Notes: generated by a model not told the origin, from the letters alone. A stretch of DNA of 64,000 bases from DASUNQ01 sp035536455 (GCA_035536455.1 DATLOC010000053.1:186001-250000); one strand, 5' to 3'. Numbered from the stretch's first letter, positions 1 through 8,155 are shown. Translations and numbers: made by a program.

Positions 1-502
1 CGAGCTCTTCCTGCGCGGCGAGGCCGGACCGCGCGCCGCCTGGTGGGTCAACTACACCTACGCCACGACCGAGGACGAGATCGCCGGCCGCCGCGTGCCG
101 CGGCAGTTCGACCAGACGCACAGCCTGAACCTCGACCTCGACCTGCGCGCCGGCACCCACTGGCGGCTCAACTTCGCCTGGCGCTTCCACACCGGCTGGC
201 CGACGACGCCGCTGTCGCTCGTGGAGACGGACGACAAGGGGGACCTCGAGTACCAGCCAGTCCTGGGGCCGCTCAACAGCGCCCGCCTCCCCGACTACCA
301 CCGCCTCGACGTGCGCGCCAGCCGCCGCTGGCGGATCGGCGCGGCGTCGCTCGACCTGTTCTTCGACGTGCAGAACCTCTACAACCGGAAGAACGTCGCC
401 GGCTTCGACATCGAGATCGACGAGGACGAGGGGAGGCTGGTGATTCGCGAAGAGGGGTGGCCGGGGATCATCCCGTCGGCCGGCATCAGCCTCGAGCTGT
501 GA
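1..502 (+). CDS. TonB-dependent receptor, C-terminal end (partial)
   Basis: The gene runs in from the left edge, open in the frame starting at base 2, and stops at 500-502. About 166 residues are visible. They show the alternating polar/aromatic pattern of outer-membrane beta strands, including WWVNYTYATTED near the start and a strand ending in NLYNRKN, a typical TonB receptor barrel motif. The last strand ends in SLEL rather than the usual terminal aromatic residue. The protein would take up a substrate across the outer membrane using TonB energy; the substrate cannot be told from this piece. It converges on the FecR/sigma pair, a usual regulatory partner of such receptors. Confidence 0.8.
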   Translation, partial: ELFLRGEAGPRAAWWVNYTYATTEDEIAGRRVPRQFDQTHSLNLDLDLRAGTHWRLNFAWRFHTGWPTTPLSLVETDDKGDLEYQPVLGPLNSARLPDYHRLDVRASRRWRIGAASLDLFFDVQNLYNRKNVAGFDIEIDEDEGRLVIREEGWPGIIPSAGISLEL

Positions 503-511
503 GCCGGGCGC

Positions 512-1519
512 TCAGCCGCCGGCGCGGGTGATGCGCAGCGCGCCGCCTTCGAGGCGGTAGTCGAGGCCGCTCCCCGGCAGGACGACGGCGACGGAGGCGT
601 CGGGGGGCATGCCCTCGATCGAGCCGTGCAGGCGGATGGTCGAGGCCAGCTCGGCCAGCGACTCGTCCTCGTACTGCAGGCGCCAGGCGGTCTCGCGCGA
701 CACCCAGTGCAGGTAGTCGCGCAGCGTCGCCCCCTCGATCTCGAAGCTCGGCGCCGCCGCCAGCACCCACTCCCAGACCGCTCCCTGCGGCTCGATCCGC
801 CCGCGGCCGAGCCGGCCGTCGCGCCCCAGCCGCAGCTCGCCGCCGGCGGCGACCGGCGCCTCCGGCCCGGCCTGGCGGACGAGGGCCACCGAGCCCTCGC
901 GCACCCGCACCCGCAGCGCCACCCCGCCCGCGGGGTCCATGCGCACCTCGAACTGGGTGCCGACCTCGCGCACGCTACCCCAAGGGGTGCCGATTGCGAG
1001 CCCGCCGCCGCCGGCCGCGCCCGCCGAGTCCACGTACACCGCGCCGCGCTCGAGCTCCAGCCGGGTGGCGGAGGTGAGCCGGACCCGAGTGCCGCCGTCG
1101 AGGCGGACCGACTCGCCGCCCGCCAGGCGGAGGGCGATGAGTCCGCCGCCGCCGGTCTCGACCGTCGTGCCGGCGGTGAGGACGGCGCCGGGGGCCACCG
1201 CGACTTCCCCCTTGACGAGCTGCACGGTCGCCACCCGCTCCACCCCGACCGGCGCGGCGTCGCGCACCGACCACCACCAGCCGATCCCCAGGGCGAGGAG
1301 CAGGGTCGCGGCGAGCGCCAGCGGCAGGGTACGGCGGAAGCGCCGCCGGCGCTCTGCCGCCGCCAGCGCCTCCCACTCGCGCCGCGCCGCCGCGCGGATG
1401 GCGGCCAGGTCCTCGGCCGGCACCGCCGGGCGGCGGCCGGCGCTCTCCAGGAGCTCGCGCACCGCCGCCTCGTCGGCCGGCGACTCCGTGGAGCGCGGGT
1501 CGAGCCGGGGGTCGCTCAC
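512..1519 (-). CDS. FecR-type anti-sigma factor with C-terminal STN-like domain
   Basis: The protein has 335 residues. The GTG start at 1519 overlaps the sigma factor stop (GTGA), so the pair is translationally coupled. A cytoplasmic N-terminal part is followed by one membrane segment at about residues 64-82 (LPLALAATLLLALGIGWWW). A periplasmic FecR domain follows, with VGTQFEVRM and EGSVAL segments typical of the family. The last 70 residues (LRDYLHWVSRETAWRLQYED onward) look like the short secretin/TonB N-terminal domain. FecR proteins pass a signal from an outer-membrane receptor to their ECF sigma factor. Here the receptor fragment lies directly downstream on the other strand. Confidence 0.8.
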   Translation of the reverse strand: MSDPRLDPRSTESPADEAAVRELLESAGRRPAVPAEDLAAIRAAARREWEALAAAERRRRFRRTLPLALAATLLLALGIGWWWSVRDAAPVGVERVATVQLVKGEVAVAPGAVLTAGTTVETGGGGLIALRLAGGESVRLDGGTRVRLTSATRLELERGAVYVDSAGAAGGGGLAIGTPWGSVREVGTQFEVRMDPAGGVALRVRVREGSVALVRQAGPEAPVAAGGELRLGRDGRLGRGRIEPQGAVWEWVLAAAPSFEIEGATLRDYLHWVSRETAWRLQYEDESLAELASTIRLHGSIEGMPPDASVAVVLPGSGLDYRLEGGALRITRAGG

Positions 1520-2169
1520 GACGCCGTCACCTCGCGCCGCGCGCGCTCGAACGGCGTCTCCGCGGTCGGCGCCTCCGGCCCGGTGACCCGCCGGAAGGCG
1601 TCGCGGAAGGCCTGGCGGGCGCGCGTCAGCAGCGACTCCGCGGCCTTCGTCCGCACCCCCAGCCGCGCGGCGATCTTCTCGACCGGCAGGCGCTCGACGT
1701 ACTTCCACTCGAGCGCCAGGCTGTAGTGCGGCGGCAGGCCGTCGAGGACGGCGTGCACCAGCCCGGCGCGCTCCTTGGCGAGCAGCGCCTGCTCCGGCCC
1801 CGGGGGTCCGGGGACGAGGGCCGCGTCGGCCGCGATGTCAGTGCCCGTCAGCGTCATCTCTTGGTCCCTCCGGCCTTCGCGCCGGAAGTGGGCGGCGATC
1901 TCGTTGCGGCAGCAGGCGCAGAGCCAGGTCATCAGCTCCGACTCGCCGCGGAAGCTCGCCAGCTTCGCGATCACCTTGCACACGGTCGTCTGCACGATCT
2001 CGCGCGTCAGCTCGCGGTCGCGGAGCTGGCGCTGGGCGAAGCGGTAGACCGCCGGGATGTAGGCGTCGGAGAAGACCTCGAAGGCGGCCCGGTCTCCAGC
2101 CAACATCCTCTCGACGAGCGACCGCTCCGCCTCGCCCGCGCCCATCGGCTCCCGCCAACCCGTTCGCAT
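1516..2169 (-). CDS. ECF-type RNA polymerase sigma factor
   Basis: The protein has 217 residues. Region 2 is visible around DAYIPAVYRFAQRQL, the acidic -10-recognition segment LTREIVQTTVCKVIAKL and the MTWLCACCRNEIAAHFRRE helix. Region 4 appears as LPPHYSLALEWKYVERLP followed by the helix-turn-helix EKIAARLGVRTKAAESLLTR. There is no region 3, as expected for ECF sigma factors. A second ATG eight codons in is an alternative start. It is coupled to the FecR gene that would hold it inactive. It begins 21 bases after the last gene of the cytochrome oxidase operon on the same strand, so read-through is possible. Confidence 0.85.
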   Translation of the reverse strand: MRTGWREPMGAGEAERSLVERMLAGDRAAFEVFSDAYIPAVYRFAQRQLRDRELTREIVQTTVCKVIAKLASFRGESELMTWLCACCRNEIAAHFRREGRRDQEMTLTGTDIAADAALVPGPPGPEQALLAKERAGLVHAVLDGLPPHYSLALEWKYVERLPVEKIAARLGVRTKAAESLLTRARQAFRDAFRRVTGPEAPTAETPFERARREVTAS

Positions 2170-2190
2170 CGTGGGTACGCAGCCTAACTC

Positions 2191-2922
2191 CTAGTGCGCC
2201 ACGCCGAACGACACCAGCTCCAGGTCCTCGTCCTTGACGATCCCGACGCCGGGGCAGAAGACCTTGACGTCCACCGCGTTGGGGTTGCTGGAGAGCGGGT
2301 TGGTCTCGTCGATCTGCACGCACTCGGTGAAGATGCCGGCCGGGACCGACATCGCGAACCCCATGCGCGCGTTCTCGCCGCGGTCCTCGGCGTCGTCCGG
2401 GGCCTGCTCCTGGTAGTACCGCGCGCCGAGCAGGAAGCTGCCCGGCATGAGGAGCCCGGGCTGGGCGCCGTCCACCCCGGCGCGCCAGGCGCCTTCGTGG
2501 TCGACCAGCACGCCGTCCTCGTAGTTGTCCACCTCTTCGCCGAAGTAGAAGATGTTGCTCGTCTGGACGCAGCGGGCGACCCAGTTGCGCGACACCTCGA
2601 CGATCTCGCCGTCCTCGAACTCCCGCTCCTCCATCACCCGGGCGACGACCGTCAGAGGCTTGCCCTTGGCGGTGGTGAAGTGGATCGTCTCGAGCTGGTG
2701 CAGCATGGTGACCTCCGCCCGGATCTCCGTGCCGTCCTCCTCGCCCTCCAGCACCTGCTGGCGGCCGGGACGCAGGCTCATGTAGGGGTTCTCCCGCCCC
2801 CAGGCCGACCAGGTGCAGTCCTCGATGCGGAAGTCGGTGGTGAACTCGTCCGCGCCGAGCGCGACCTGGGGCAGGGCGAGGGCGGCCGCCAGGGTCAAAG
2901 CCAGTCCGATGCTCGTTCTCAT
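2191..2922 (-). CDS. Secreted protein of unknown function at the end of the oxidase operon
   Basis: The protein has 243 residues. The ATG at 2922 is preceded by a good GAGGAGG ribosome site. The N-terminus is a signal peptide (MRTSIGLALTLAAALALPQVALGA) cleaved near residue 23, so it should be periplasmic or secreted. The mature part has four cysteines, is acidic, and contains no motif that I recognise. It follows the subunit II gene by 65 bases on the same strand and is probably co-transcribed with the oxidase. That suggests a periplasmic accessory role, but the sequence does not show one. Confidence 0.7.
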   Translation of the reverse strand: MRTSIGLALTLAAALALPQVALGADEFTTDFRIEDCTWSAWGRENPYMSLRPGRQQVLEGEEDGTEIRAEVTMLHQLETIHFTTAKGKPLTVVARVMEEREFEDGEIVEVSRNWVARCVQTSNIFYFGEEVDNYEDGVLVDHEGAWRAGVDGAQPGLLMPGSFLLGARYYQEQAPDDAEDRGENARMGFAMSVPAGIFTECVQIDETNPLSSNPNAVDVKVFCPGVGIVKDEDLELVSFGVAH

Positions 2923-2987
2923 GGGTGGATTCCTCCTCTCTGCGCGGTTGGACGCGCGGAGCGGCGGAATCCTTCGCGGGAGCGCCT

Positions 2988-3842
2988 CTAGGGCGCGGGC
3001 GCCGGCGCGGCCGCCGGAGCGGCGGCCGGCTCGGCCGGGGCCGCCGGCGGGGCCGGCGGCTTGGGCGCGGCGCCGGCGAGCCAGGCCTGGTAGCCGGCGG
3101 CGTCGTGGACGGTGAAGAAGCCCTTCATCCGGTAGTGCGAGAGGCCGCAGAGCTGGGCGCAGGAGATCTCCCAGCAGTCCATCGTGGCGGCGCAGCCGGG
3201 CAGCGTCGCCTCCGGCGGGGTCACCGCCGTGGGGGTGAAGTGGACGGGGATCTCCATTCCCGGGATGGCGTCCTGCTTGACCCGCATGGTGGGGAGGAAG
3301 AAGCTGTGGATCACGTCCTTCGAGGAGAGGCGGATGTAGGCCGGGCGGTTGACCTCGAGGTGGAGCTGGTTGATCGTCGTGACGTCGTCGGCGGCCGCCG
3401 GGTCGTTGCGGTCGATCCCCAGCGGGTTGGTGCCGGTCGAGATGAGCTTGACGTCGGTGCGCCCGAAGCGGCCGTCGGCCCCGGGGTAGTGGATGTTCCA
3501 GGCGAACTGCTCCCCCACCACCCGCACCTCGATCGCCCGCTGCCGCTCCTCGGGGCTCAGCGCCGACACCCGCCGCGCCCACATCGGCACCGCGAAGCCG
3601 ATCAGCAGAGCGATCTCGACCAGCGCCACCCCGACCTCGCCGTAGGTCGAGAAGTGCCCCTTGGCACCGGCGTAGCGCGCCGTCTGCTGCCGCCCGCCGC
3701 GGAAGCGGACCAGCGCCACCACGAAGTAGATGGACCAGCCGACGAAGAGGATGGCCATCACCCAGTGGACGAGGCCGGTCAGGAAGTCGAGCTCCCCGCC
3801 GTGCGCCGAGCCGTTGAACGGCAGGTTGAGATATCTCTCCAT
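2988..3842 (-). CDS. ctaC: Cytochrome c oxidase subunit II
   Basis: The protein has 284 residues with two membrane segments (about 23-45 and 69-88) and a periplasmic cupredoxin domain. The CuA ligands are visible: His179 (VIHSFFLP), Cys228, Cys232, His236 and Met239 within SCAQLCGLSHYRM. The residue between the two cysteines that normally is Glu is Gln230. That ligand acts through its backbone carbonyl, so function should be kept. The C-terminus is an Ala/Pro-rich tail with no heme-binding CXXCH, so this is not a caa3-type fusion. It passes electrons from a cytochrome c to subunit I. Confidence 0.95.
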   Translation of the reverse strand: MERYLNLPFNGSAHGGELDFLTGLVHWVMAILFVGWSIYFVVALVRFRGGRQQTARYAGAKGHFSTYGEVGVALVEIALLIGFAVPMWARRVSALSPEERQRAIEVRVVGEQFAWNIHYPGADGRFGRTDVKLISTGTNPLGIDRNDPAAADDVTTINQLHLEVNRPAYIRLSSKDVIHSFFLPTMRVKQDAIPGMEIPVHFTPTAVTPPEATLPGCAATMDCWEISCAQLCGLSHYRMKGFFTVHDAAGYQAWLAGAAPKPPAPPAAPAEPAAAPAAAPAPAP

Positions 3843-4055
3843 CTAGGCTTTCCCCCCTTTGAGCAGGCGCAGCCGGGTGGCCGGCCGGGAGACCCGTTTC
3901 GAGCGCTGCCAGAAGTCCCAGAAGAGCTTGCCGAACCCGACCCACATCAGCGCCACGATGCCGAGCAGGAAGAGGATGGCGTTGTTCATGCCGCCCACGA
4001 TCGGCGCGTCGGCGGCGCCGAAGCAGGTGGCGCAGGCGGCGGCCCAGCCGGTCAC
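3843..4055 (-). CDS. Small membrane protein with CXXC-FG motif in oxidase operon
   Basis: The protein has 70 residues, with a GTG start at 4055 and a GGAGGAG ribosome site just upstream. An N-terminal CATCFG motif is followed by one membrane helix (NAILFLLGIVALMWVGFG) and a basic C-terminal tail ending RLLKGGKA. The gene abuts the subunit II gene directly. I recall similar CXXCFG-plus-helix proteins beside oxidase genes in several phyla, but no function is established to my knowledge. A role in oxidase assembly or metal delivery is only an inference from position and the cysteine pair. Confidence 0.7.
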   Translation of the reverse strand: MTGWAAACATCFGAADAPIVGGMNNAILFLLGIVALMWVGFGKLFWDFWQRSKRVSRPATRLRLLKGGKA

Positions 4056-4056
4056 C

Positions 4057-4275
4057 TCACTCCTCCTCCGGCGCGATGCGGCGGAGCTTGTCGCGCACCC
4101 GCAGGCCGTAGACCGCGAGCACCGCGGCGACGGCGAAGAAGACGAGCCCCATCCCCAGCTCCGTGCCGGCGCCCGAGGCGCGCCAGGCGCCGATCCCCCA
4201 CACCCCCACCCACGCCGAGAGCAGCACCGAGGCGGCGATGAAGAAGAGGTGGAAGGTGCGCAGGGAGAGCGGCAT
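4057..4275 (-). CDS. Small two-helix membrane protein in oxidase operon
   Basis: The protein has 72 residues with two predicted membrane helices (about 8-30 and 40-60) and a charged C-terminal tail (RVRDKLRRIAPEEE). It lies 1 base from the next small gene and 6 bases from the subunit IV gene, so it is surely co-transcribed with the oxidase. No family motif is visible. It may be an accessory subunit or assembly protein; this rests on context only. Confidence 0.65.
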   Translation of the reverse strand: MPLSLRTFHLFFIAASVLLSAWVGVWGIGAWRASGAGTELGMGLVFFAVAAVLAVYGLRVRDKLRRIAPEEE

Positions 4276-4281
4276 CGCGCG

Positions 4282-4599
4282 CTAGCCCGTCCCCTGCCGG
4301 ATGCCGATGGTGTCCCCTTCGGTGCCCAAGGGAATCAACATCAGGGCGATGAAGAAGACCACCGTCAGCGCCAGCAGCCAGTAGATCACCCGTCGTTCGT
4401 CGAGCAGATGCATGAAGTAGCCGGCCACCAAGGACCCCTTGACGACCGCGATGAGCAAAGCCACCGCAACCGTCATGCCCGGGCCGAGCTGCAGTCGGCT
4501 CGCCGCCACCGTCACCACCGTCAGCACCGCCAGCGCCGCGAAGACCAGCACGTAGGTGCGGGTCTGCCGCCGGATCGCCTCCACGTCGTGTCCGCTCAT
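4282..4599 (-). CDS. ctaF: Cytochrome c oxidase subunit IV (prokaryotic type)
   Basis: The protein has 105 residues with three membrane helices. The middle helix contains the family hallmark KGSLVAGYFMHLLDE, where a lysine sits in the membrane next to an MHL motif. Length and topology match the bacterial subunit IV family. It lies between subunit III and the two small membrane protein genes. Subunit IV is peripheral and helps assembly or stability rather than catalysis. Confidence 0.88.
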   Translation of the reverse strand: MSGHDVEAIRRQTRTYVLVFAALAVLTVVTVAASRLQLGPGMTVAVALLIAVVKGSLVAGYFMHLLDERRVIYWLLALTVVFFIALMLIPLGTEGDTIGIRQGTG

Positions 4600-4617
4600 C
4601 GTGCCTCCGTCCCTCCG

Positions 4618-5208
4618 TCAGAGCAGGTACAGCGTCGGGAACAGGAAGATCCACACCAGGTCCACGAAGTGCCAGTACAGGCCGGCCACCTCGATGCGGT
4701 TGGCGAAGCGCTCGGGGTCGCGCTTCCAGAGCTTCGCGCCGGGGCCCCAGAAGTAGCCGTTGACGATCATCCCGCCGAGCACGTGCAGGCCGTGCAGGCC
4801 GGTCAACGTGAAGTAGATGGCGAGGAAGGTATTGGTCGACGGGTAGAGATGGTGCTCGAACTTGGTGCCGTACTCGACGGCCTTGACGATCATGAAGCCG
4901 AACCCGGCGAGGATCGTCAGCCCCATGTAGAGCCGGTACTTCTTGAAGTCGCCGAGCTTGAGCGAGGCCCACGACATGACCATCGTCACCGACGAGCCGA
5001 TGAGGATGAGCGTGTTGAGGGTGGCGAGCCAGACGTTCAGGTACTCCGAGCCGTGCGGCCAGCTCGCGGCGCCGGTGCGCAGCAGCACGTAGGAGGAGAA
5101 GAGGGCGCCGAAGAGCATCACCTCGGAGGCCAGGAAGAGCCAGATTCCGAGCTTGGCGTTGTAGAGGCCGGTGTCCGGCCGCGGCTCGACGGTGTAGGGG
5201 ATCTGCAT
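4618..5208 (-). CDS. ctaE: Cytochrome c oxidase subunit III
   Basis: The protein has 196 residues and is the five-helix form that lacks the two N-terminal helices of the mitochondrial type. Family motifs are clear: KLGIWLFLASEVMLFG at the start, TGLHGLHVLGGM in the middle, and YWHFVDLVWIFLFP near the end. It begins 3 bases after the subunit I stop. It stabilises the catalytic core and proton uptake of the oxidase. Confidence 0.95.
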   Translation of the reverse strand: MQIPYTVEPRPDTGLYNAKLGIWLFLASEVMLFGALFSSYVLLRTGAASWPHGSEYLNVWLATLNTLILIGSSVTMVMSWASLKLGDFKKYRLYMGLTILAGFGFMIVKAVEYGTKFEHHLYPSTNTFLAIYFTLTGLHGLHVLGGMIVNGYFWGPGAKLWKRDPERFANRIEVAGLYWHFVDLVWIFLFPTLYLL

Positions 5209-5211
5209 GGC

Positions 5212-6993
5212 TCAGGCCGCCTCTTCGTCGGCGTGGCCGTTCTGCGTCAGGTAGGCGGCGGGCGCCTCCGGGACGCTGTACTCGTAGGGGCCGCGCACCA
5301 CCGTCGGCACGTGCGCGAAGTTGCCGTGCGGGATCGGCGGCGAGGGGGCGGCGGCCCACTCCAGGGTCGTCGCCTCCCAGTGGTTGTCGGCCACGCGCTT
5401 GCCCTTCGCCATGCTCCAGAAGAAGTTGATGATGAAGGGGATCTGCGCCAGGCCCAGGCACCAGGCCGAGACCGACATCACCTCGTTGAGCCAAAGCACG
5501 TCCTGGGCGTGGGCGTACTGCTGGCCGCCGTCGTAGAGGCGGCGCGAGACCCCGGCCAGACCCTGCCAGAACATCGGCATGAAGACGCCGTTGATGAACA
5601 GGAACGAGGGCCAGAAGTGGATCTTCCCCAGCAGCTCGTTCATCTTCTTGCCGGTCACCTTCGGGAACCAATAGTAGATGCCGGCGAACATGGCGAAGAT
5701 CGTCCCCGGCGCCACCACGTAGTGGAAGTGGCCGATGACGTAGTAGGTGTCGTGGAGGTGGATGTCGGCGGCGGCGAGCCCGAGCGGCAGCCCGGTGAGG
5801 CCGCCGATGCCGAACATCGGCAGGAAGGCGAGGGCGAAGAGCATCGGCGTGTTGAAGCGGATCGAGCCCCCCCAGAGCGACAGGAAGAGGGCCGAGAGGA
5901 TGATCACCGAGGGGATCGAGATGATCATCGTCGTGGTCTGGAAGAAGGTCGAGATCGCCGTCCCCATGCCGGTCAGAAACATGTGGTGGGACCAGACGAT
6001 GAACGACATGAAGCCGACGAAGATCAGCGAGTAGACCATCGAGCGGTAGCCGTAGAGGGGCTTCCGCGTGTTGTTGGTGATGACCTCGGCGACGATGCCG
6101 AAGGCGGGGAGGATGAGGACGTAGACCTCGGGGTGGGCGAGGAACCAGAAGAGGTGCTGCCAGAGCAGCGGGCTGCCGCCCCCGGCGACCTCGAGGGCCT
6201 TGCCCGAGATGACCAGCCCCTCCGGCAGGAAGAAGCTGGTGCCGGCGACGCGGTCCAAGAACTGGAGGATCGCCGCCGCCTGCAGGGCCGGGAAGGCGAG
6301 CAGCAGCAGGAACGAGGTCACGAACTGGGCCCAGACGAAGAACGGCAGCCGGAACCAGGTGAGCCCCGGAGCGCGGAGCTGGATGATGGTGACCAGGAAG
6401 TTGGTGGCGCCGAGCAGCGAGGAGAAGATCAGGAAGAGCATGCCGACCAGCCACCAGGTCTGGCCGGCGGTGGCGATGTTGGAGAGCGGCGGGTAGGAGG
6501 TCCAGCCCGAGTTGGCGGCCCCGCCCGGCGCGAAGAAGCTCGCCAGCATGACCACCCCGCCCACGAAGTAGAACCAGTAGCTCGCCATGTTGAGCTTGGG
6601 GAAGGCCATATCGGGGGCGCCGATCTGCAGCGGCACGACGTAGTTGCCGAAGGCGCCGACGGCGAGCGGCACGATCCCCAGGAAGACCATGATCGTGCCG
6701 TGCATGGCCCCGAGCTGGTTGTAGAACTCGGGGAGCATGATGCCGCCGGTGGCCTGGCCCTCGCCGAGCAGCCCGCCGATCAGCGGCAGCGGCTTGCCTG
6801 GGTAGGCGAGCTGCCAGCGCATCATCATCATCAGGGTGAAGCCGAAGAGCAGGAAGGCGAGGGCGGTGAAGCCGTACTGAATGCCGATCACCTTGTGGTC
6901 CTGCGAGAAGACGTACTTGCGCCAGAAGCCCGGCTCGTCGTGGTGGGCGGCGTCGTGCGCGTGCCCGCCCCGTTCCTCGACCAGTGCACTCAT
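5212..6993 (-). CDS. ctaD: Cytochrome c oxidase subunit I
   Basis: The protein has 593 residues. The start at 6993 was chosen because AAGAGGAGAAGG precedes it; an open frame continues upstream without such a site. Heme and copper ligands are present: HPEVY with the cross-linked Tyr, SHHMF for CuB, and HDTYYVIGHFHYV for heme a3 and heme a. The Glu of HPEVY marks an A1-like D-channel, and APDMAFPKLN supplies its entry residues. The K-channel lysine, normally in PTGIK before WGGS, is replaced: the segment reads IPSVIILSALFLSLWGGS. It reduces oxygen to water and is the first gene of the operon. Confidence 0.96.
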   Translation of the reverse strand: MSALVEERGGHAHDAAHHDEPGFWRKYVFSQDHKVIGIQYGFTALAFLLFGFTLMMMMRWQLAYPGKPLPLIGGLLGEGQATGGIMLPEFYNQLGAMHGTIMVFLGIVPLAVGAFGNYVVPLQIGAPDMAFPKLNMASYWFYFVGGVVMLASFFAPGGAANSGWTSYPPLSNIATAGQTWWLVGMLFLIFSSLLGATNFLVTIIQLRAPGLTWFRLPFFVWAQFVTSFLLLLAFPALQAAAILQFLDRVAGTSFFLPEGLVISGKALEVAGGGSPLLWQHLFWFLAHPEVYVLILPAFGIVAEVITNNTRKPLYGYRSMVYSLIFVGFMSFIVWSHHMFLTGMGTAISTFFQTTTMIISIPSVIILSALFLSLWGGSIRFNTPMLFALAFLPMFGIGGLTGLPLGLAAADIHLHDTYYVIGHFHYVVAPGTIFAMFAGIYYWFPKVTGKKMNELLGKIHFWPSFLFINGVFMPMFWQGLAGVSRRLYDGGQQYAHAQDVLWLNEVMSVSAWCLGLAQIPFIINFFWSMAKGKRVADNHWEATTLEWAAAPSPPIPHGNFAHVPTVVRGPYEYSVPEAPAAYLTQNGHADEEAA

Positions 6994-7409
6994 GCGGCCT
7001 TCTCCTCTTGGGGTGCCTCGAAAACCGGCGGGAGTGTATGGGAGGCGCGGAGGGCTGGGCAAGCGGGGCGGGCGGAGTCGGAAAGGGGCCGTCGAGAGGC
7101 TGCGCGATGCCAAAACGGCGCGCAAATCGCTCCGGTACGGAGATGGAAGCGCCGGTACCGTAATGGACGCGCCGTTACGGTACCGGGCGCCCCGTTACCG
7201 TACCGGGCGCCCCGTCACCATACCGGGCGCCCCGTTACCGTACCGGGCGCTCCGTTACCGTAATGGAAGCTCCGTTACCGTACCGGACGGACCGTTACCG
7301 TAACGGACGCTCCGTCACCATACCGGACGCGCCGTGTCCATAACGGACGCGGCGGTGCGTTCGCGGCTGGTGTAGGCTCGACCTCGCCGCGCTAACAGGG
7401 AGATCCGCC
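6994..7409. other. Divergent intergenic region holding the oxidase leader and a tandem array
   Basis: This is a 416-base gap between the oxidase operon and the divergent membrane-protein gene. It carries the oxidase ribosome site next to 6993 and a 20-bp tandem array over most of its right half. No convincing -35/-10 pair could be picked for the oxidase operon. No additional gene is seen. Confidence 0.7.
7121..7360. repeat. 20-bp tandem array, about 11-12 units, no spacing changes
   Basis: The unit is close to TACCGGGCGCNCCGTTACCG and repeats every 20 bases from about 7121 to 7360, with no insertion or deletion between units. Individual units differ at 2-8 positions, and the outermost are the most degraded. 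The GGGCGCCC core makes each unit an imperfect palindrome. Because 20 is not a multiple of three, no reading frame keeps a constant translation, so the array is non-coding. It lies between two divergent genes, where it could affect either promoter. Two further arrays with 21-bp spacing and different units occur in this window. Confidence 0.92.
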
Positions 7410-8144
7410 ATGTCCGAAGGCACCGGGAGGTCGGTCCTGTGGTGGCTGTGCCTGTTCTTCGCGCCGCTGGTCCTGCTGGTCATCGAGCTGTTCCACCCCG
7501 CGGGGTTCACCAAGGACCCCGGGATGTTCGCGTACCTCTCCCAGCCCGAAGCCCACAGCCCGCAGCACGGGGCGCTGGCCTACTTCGGGCCACGGTGGTG
7601 GTTCACGCTGCACATGATCCAGACGTTGCTGATGGGGCTGGTGGCGGTTGGGCTCTGGCTCTTGGTCGACGGCTTCGGGCCCAGCGACCGGCGGCCGGCC
7701 GGGATCCTCGCCTGGCTCTCCCGCGTCGCGGCATTCGTCTTCCTCATTTACTACACGGCGCTCGACTCGATCGGCGGCAGCGGTCTGGGGCGCACCATCG
7801 AGCACACGCTGGCGATGAACCTGCCGCCCGACCAGCTCGCGGCGGTGGCGGCGGTCCTCGACGCCACCTGGACCGACCCCTGGGTCGGCGGCGTGGGCTC
7901 CTTCATCAGCGAGACCGGCTCCTGGGCGGTCTTCATCGCGGCGCTGGCCGCCGCCGGGGCCTTGTTCGCGGCGAAGAAGGCGCCCTGGCCGCCGCTCGTC
8001 CTGCTCGTCGCCTTCGGCTGGGAGCTGCAGGTCAGCCACGCCGCCCCGCACGGGCCGATCGCCTTCGCCCTGCTGCTGGTCGCGGCGTTCTGGCTCTGGT
8101 GGGTGTGGCGGCGGCGGCCAGCGGGCCGTATGCTGGACGCCTAG
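7410..8144 (+). CDS. Polytopic membrane protein of unknown function
   Basis: The protein has 244 residues. The ATG is preceded by AGGGAG. Hydrophobic segments suggest five or six membrane helices, at roughly 8-28, 65-87, 98-115, 165-190, 195-210 and 215-235. Histidines lie near several helix ends (ELFHP, LHMIQ, IEHTL, VSHAAPHG), which could bind a metal or heme, but no known motif is complete. It is transcribed away from the oxidase operon across the 20-bp array and is followed 11 bases later by the ankyrin gene. Confidence 0.7.
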   Translation: MSEGTGRSVLWWLCLFFAPLVLLVIELFHPAGFTKDPGMFAYLSQPEAHSPQHGALAYFGPRWWFTLHMIQTLLMGLVAVGLWLLVDGFGPSDRRPAGILAWLSRVAAFVFLIYYTALDSIGGSGLGRTIEHTLAMNLPPDQLAAVAAVLDATWTDPWVGGVGSFISETGSWAVFIAALAAAGALFAAKKAPWPPLVLLVAFGWELQVSHAAPHGPIAFALLLVAAFWLWWVWRRRPAGRMLDA

Positions 8145-8155
8145 GGAGAAGCACA

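Noticed and set aside
3859..7263. A 1134-codon open frame on the plus strand opposite the oxidase genes
   Set aside because: It mirrors the well-supported oxidase subunits and has only low-complexity sequence.
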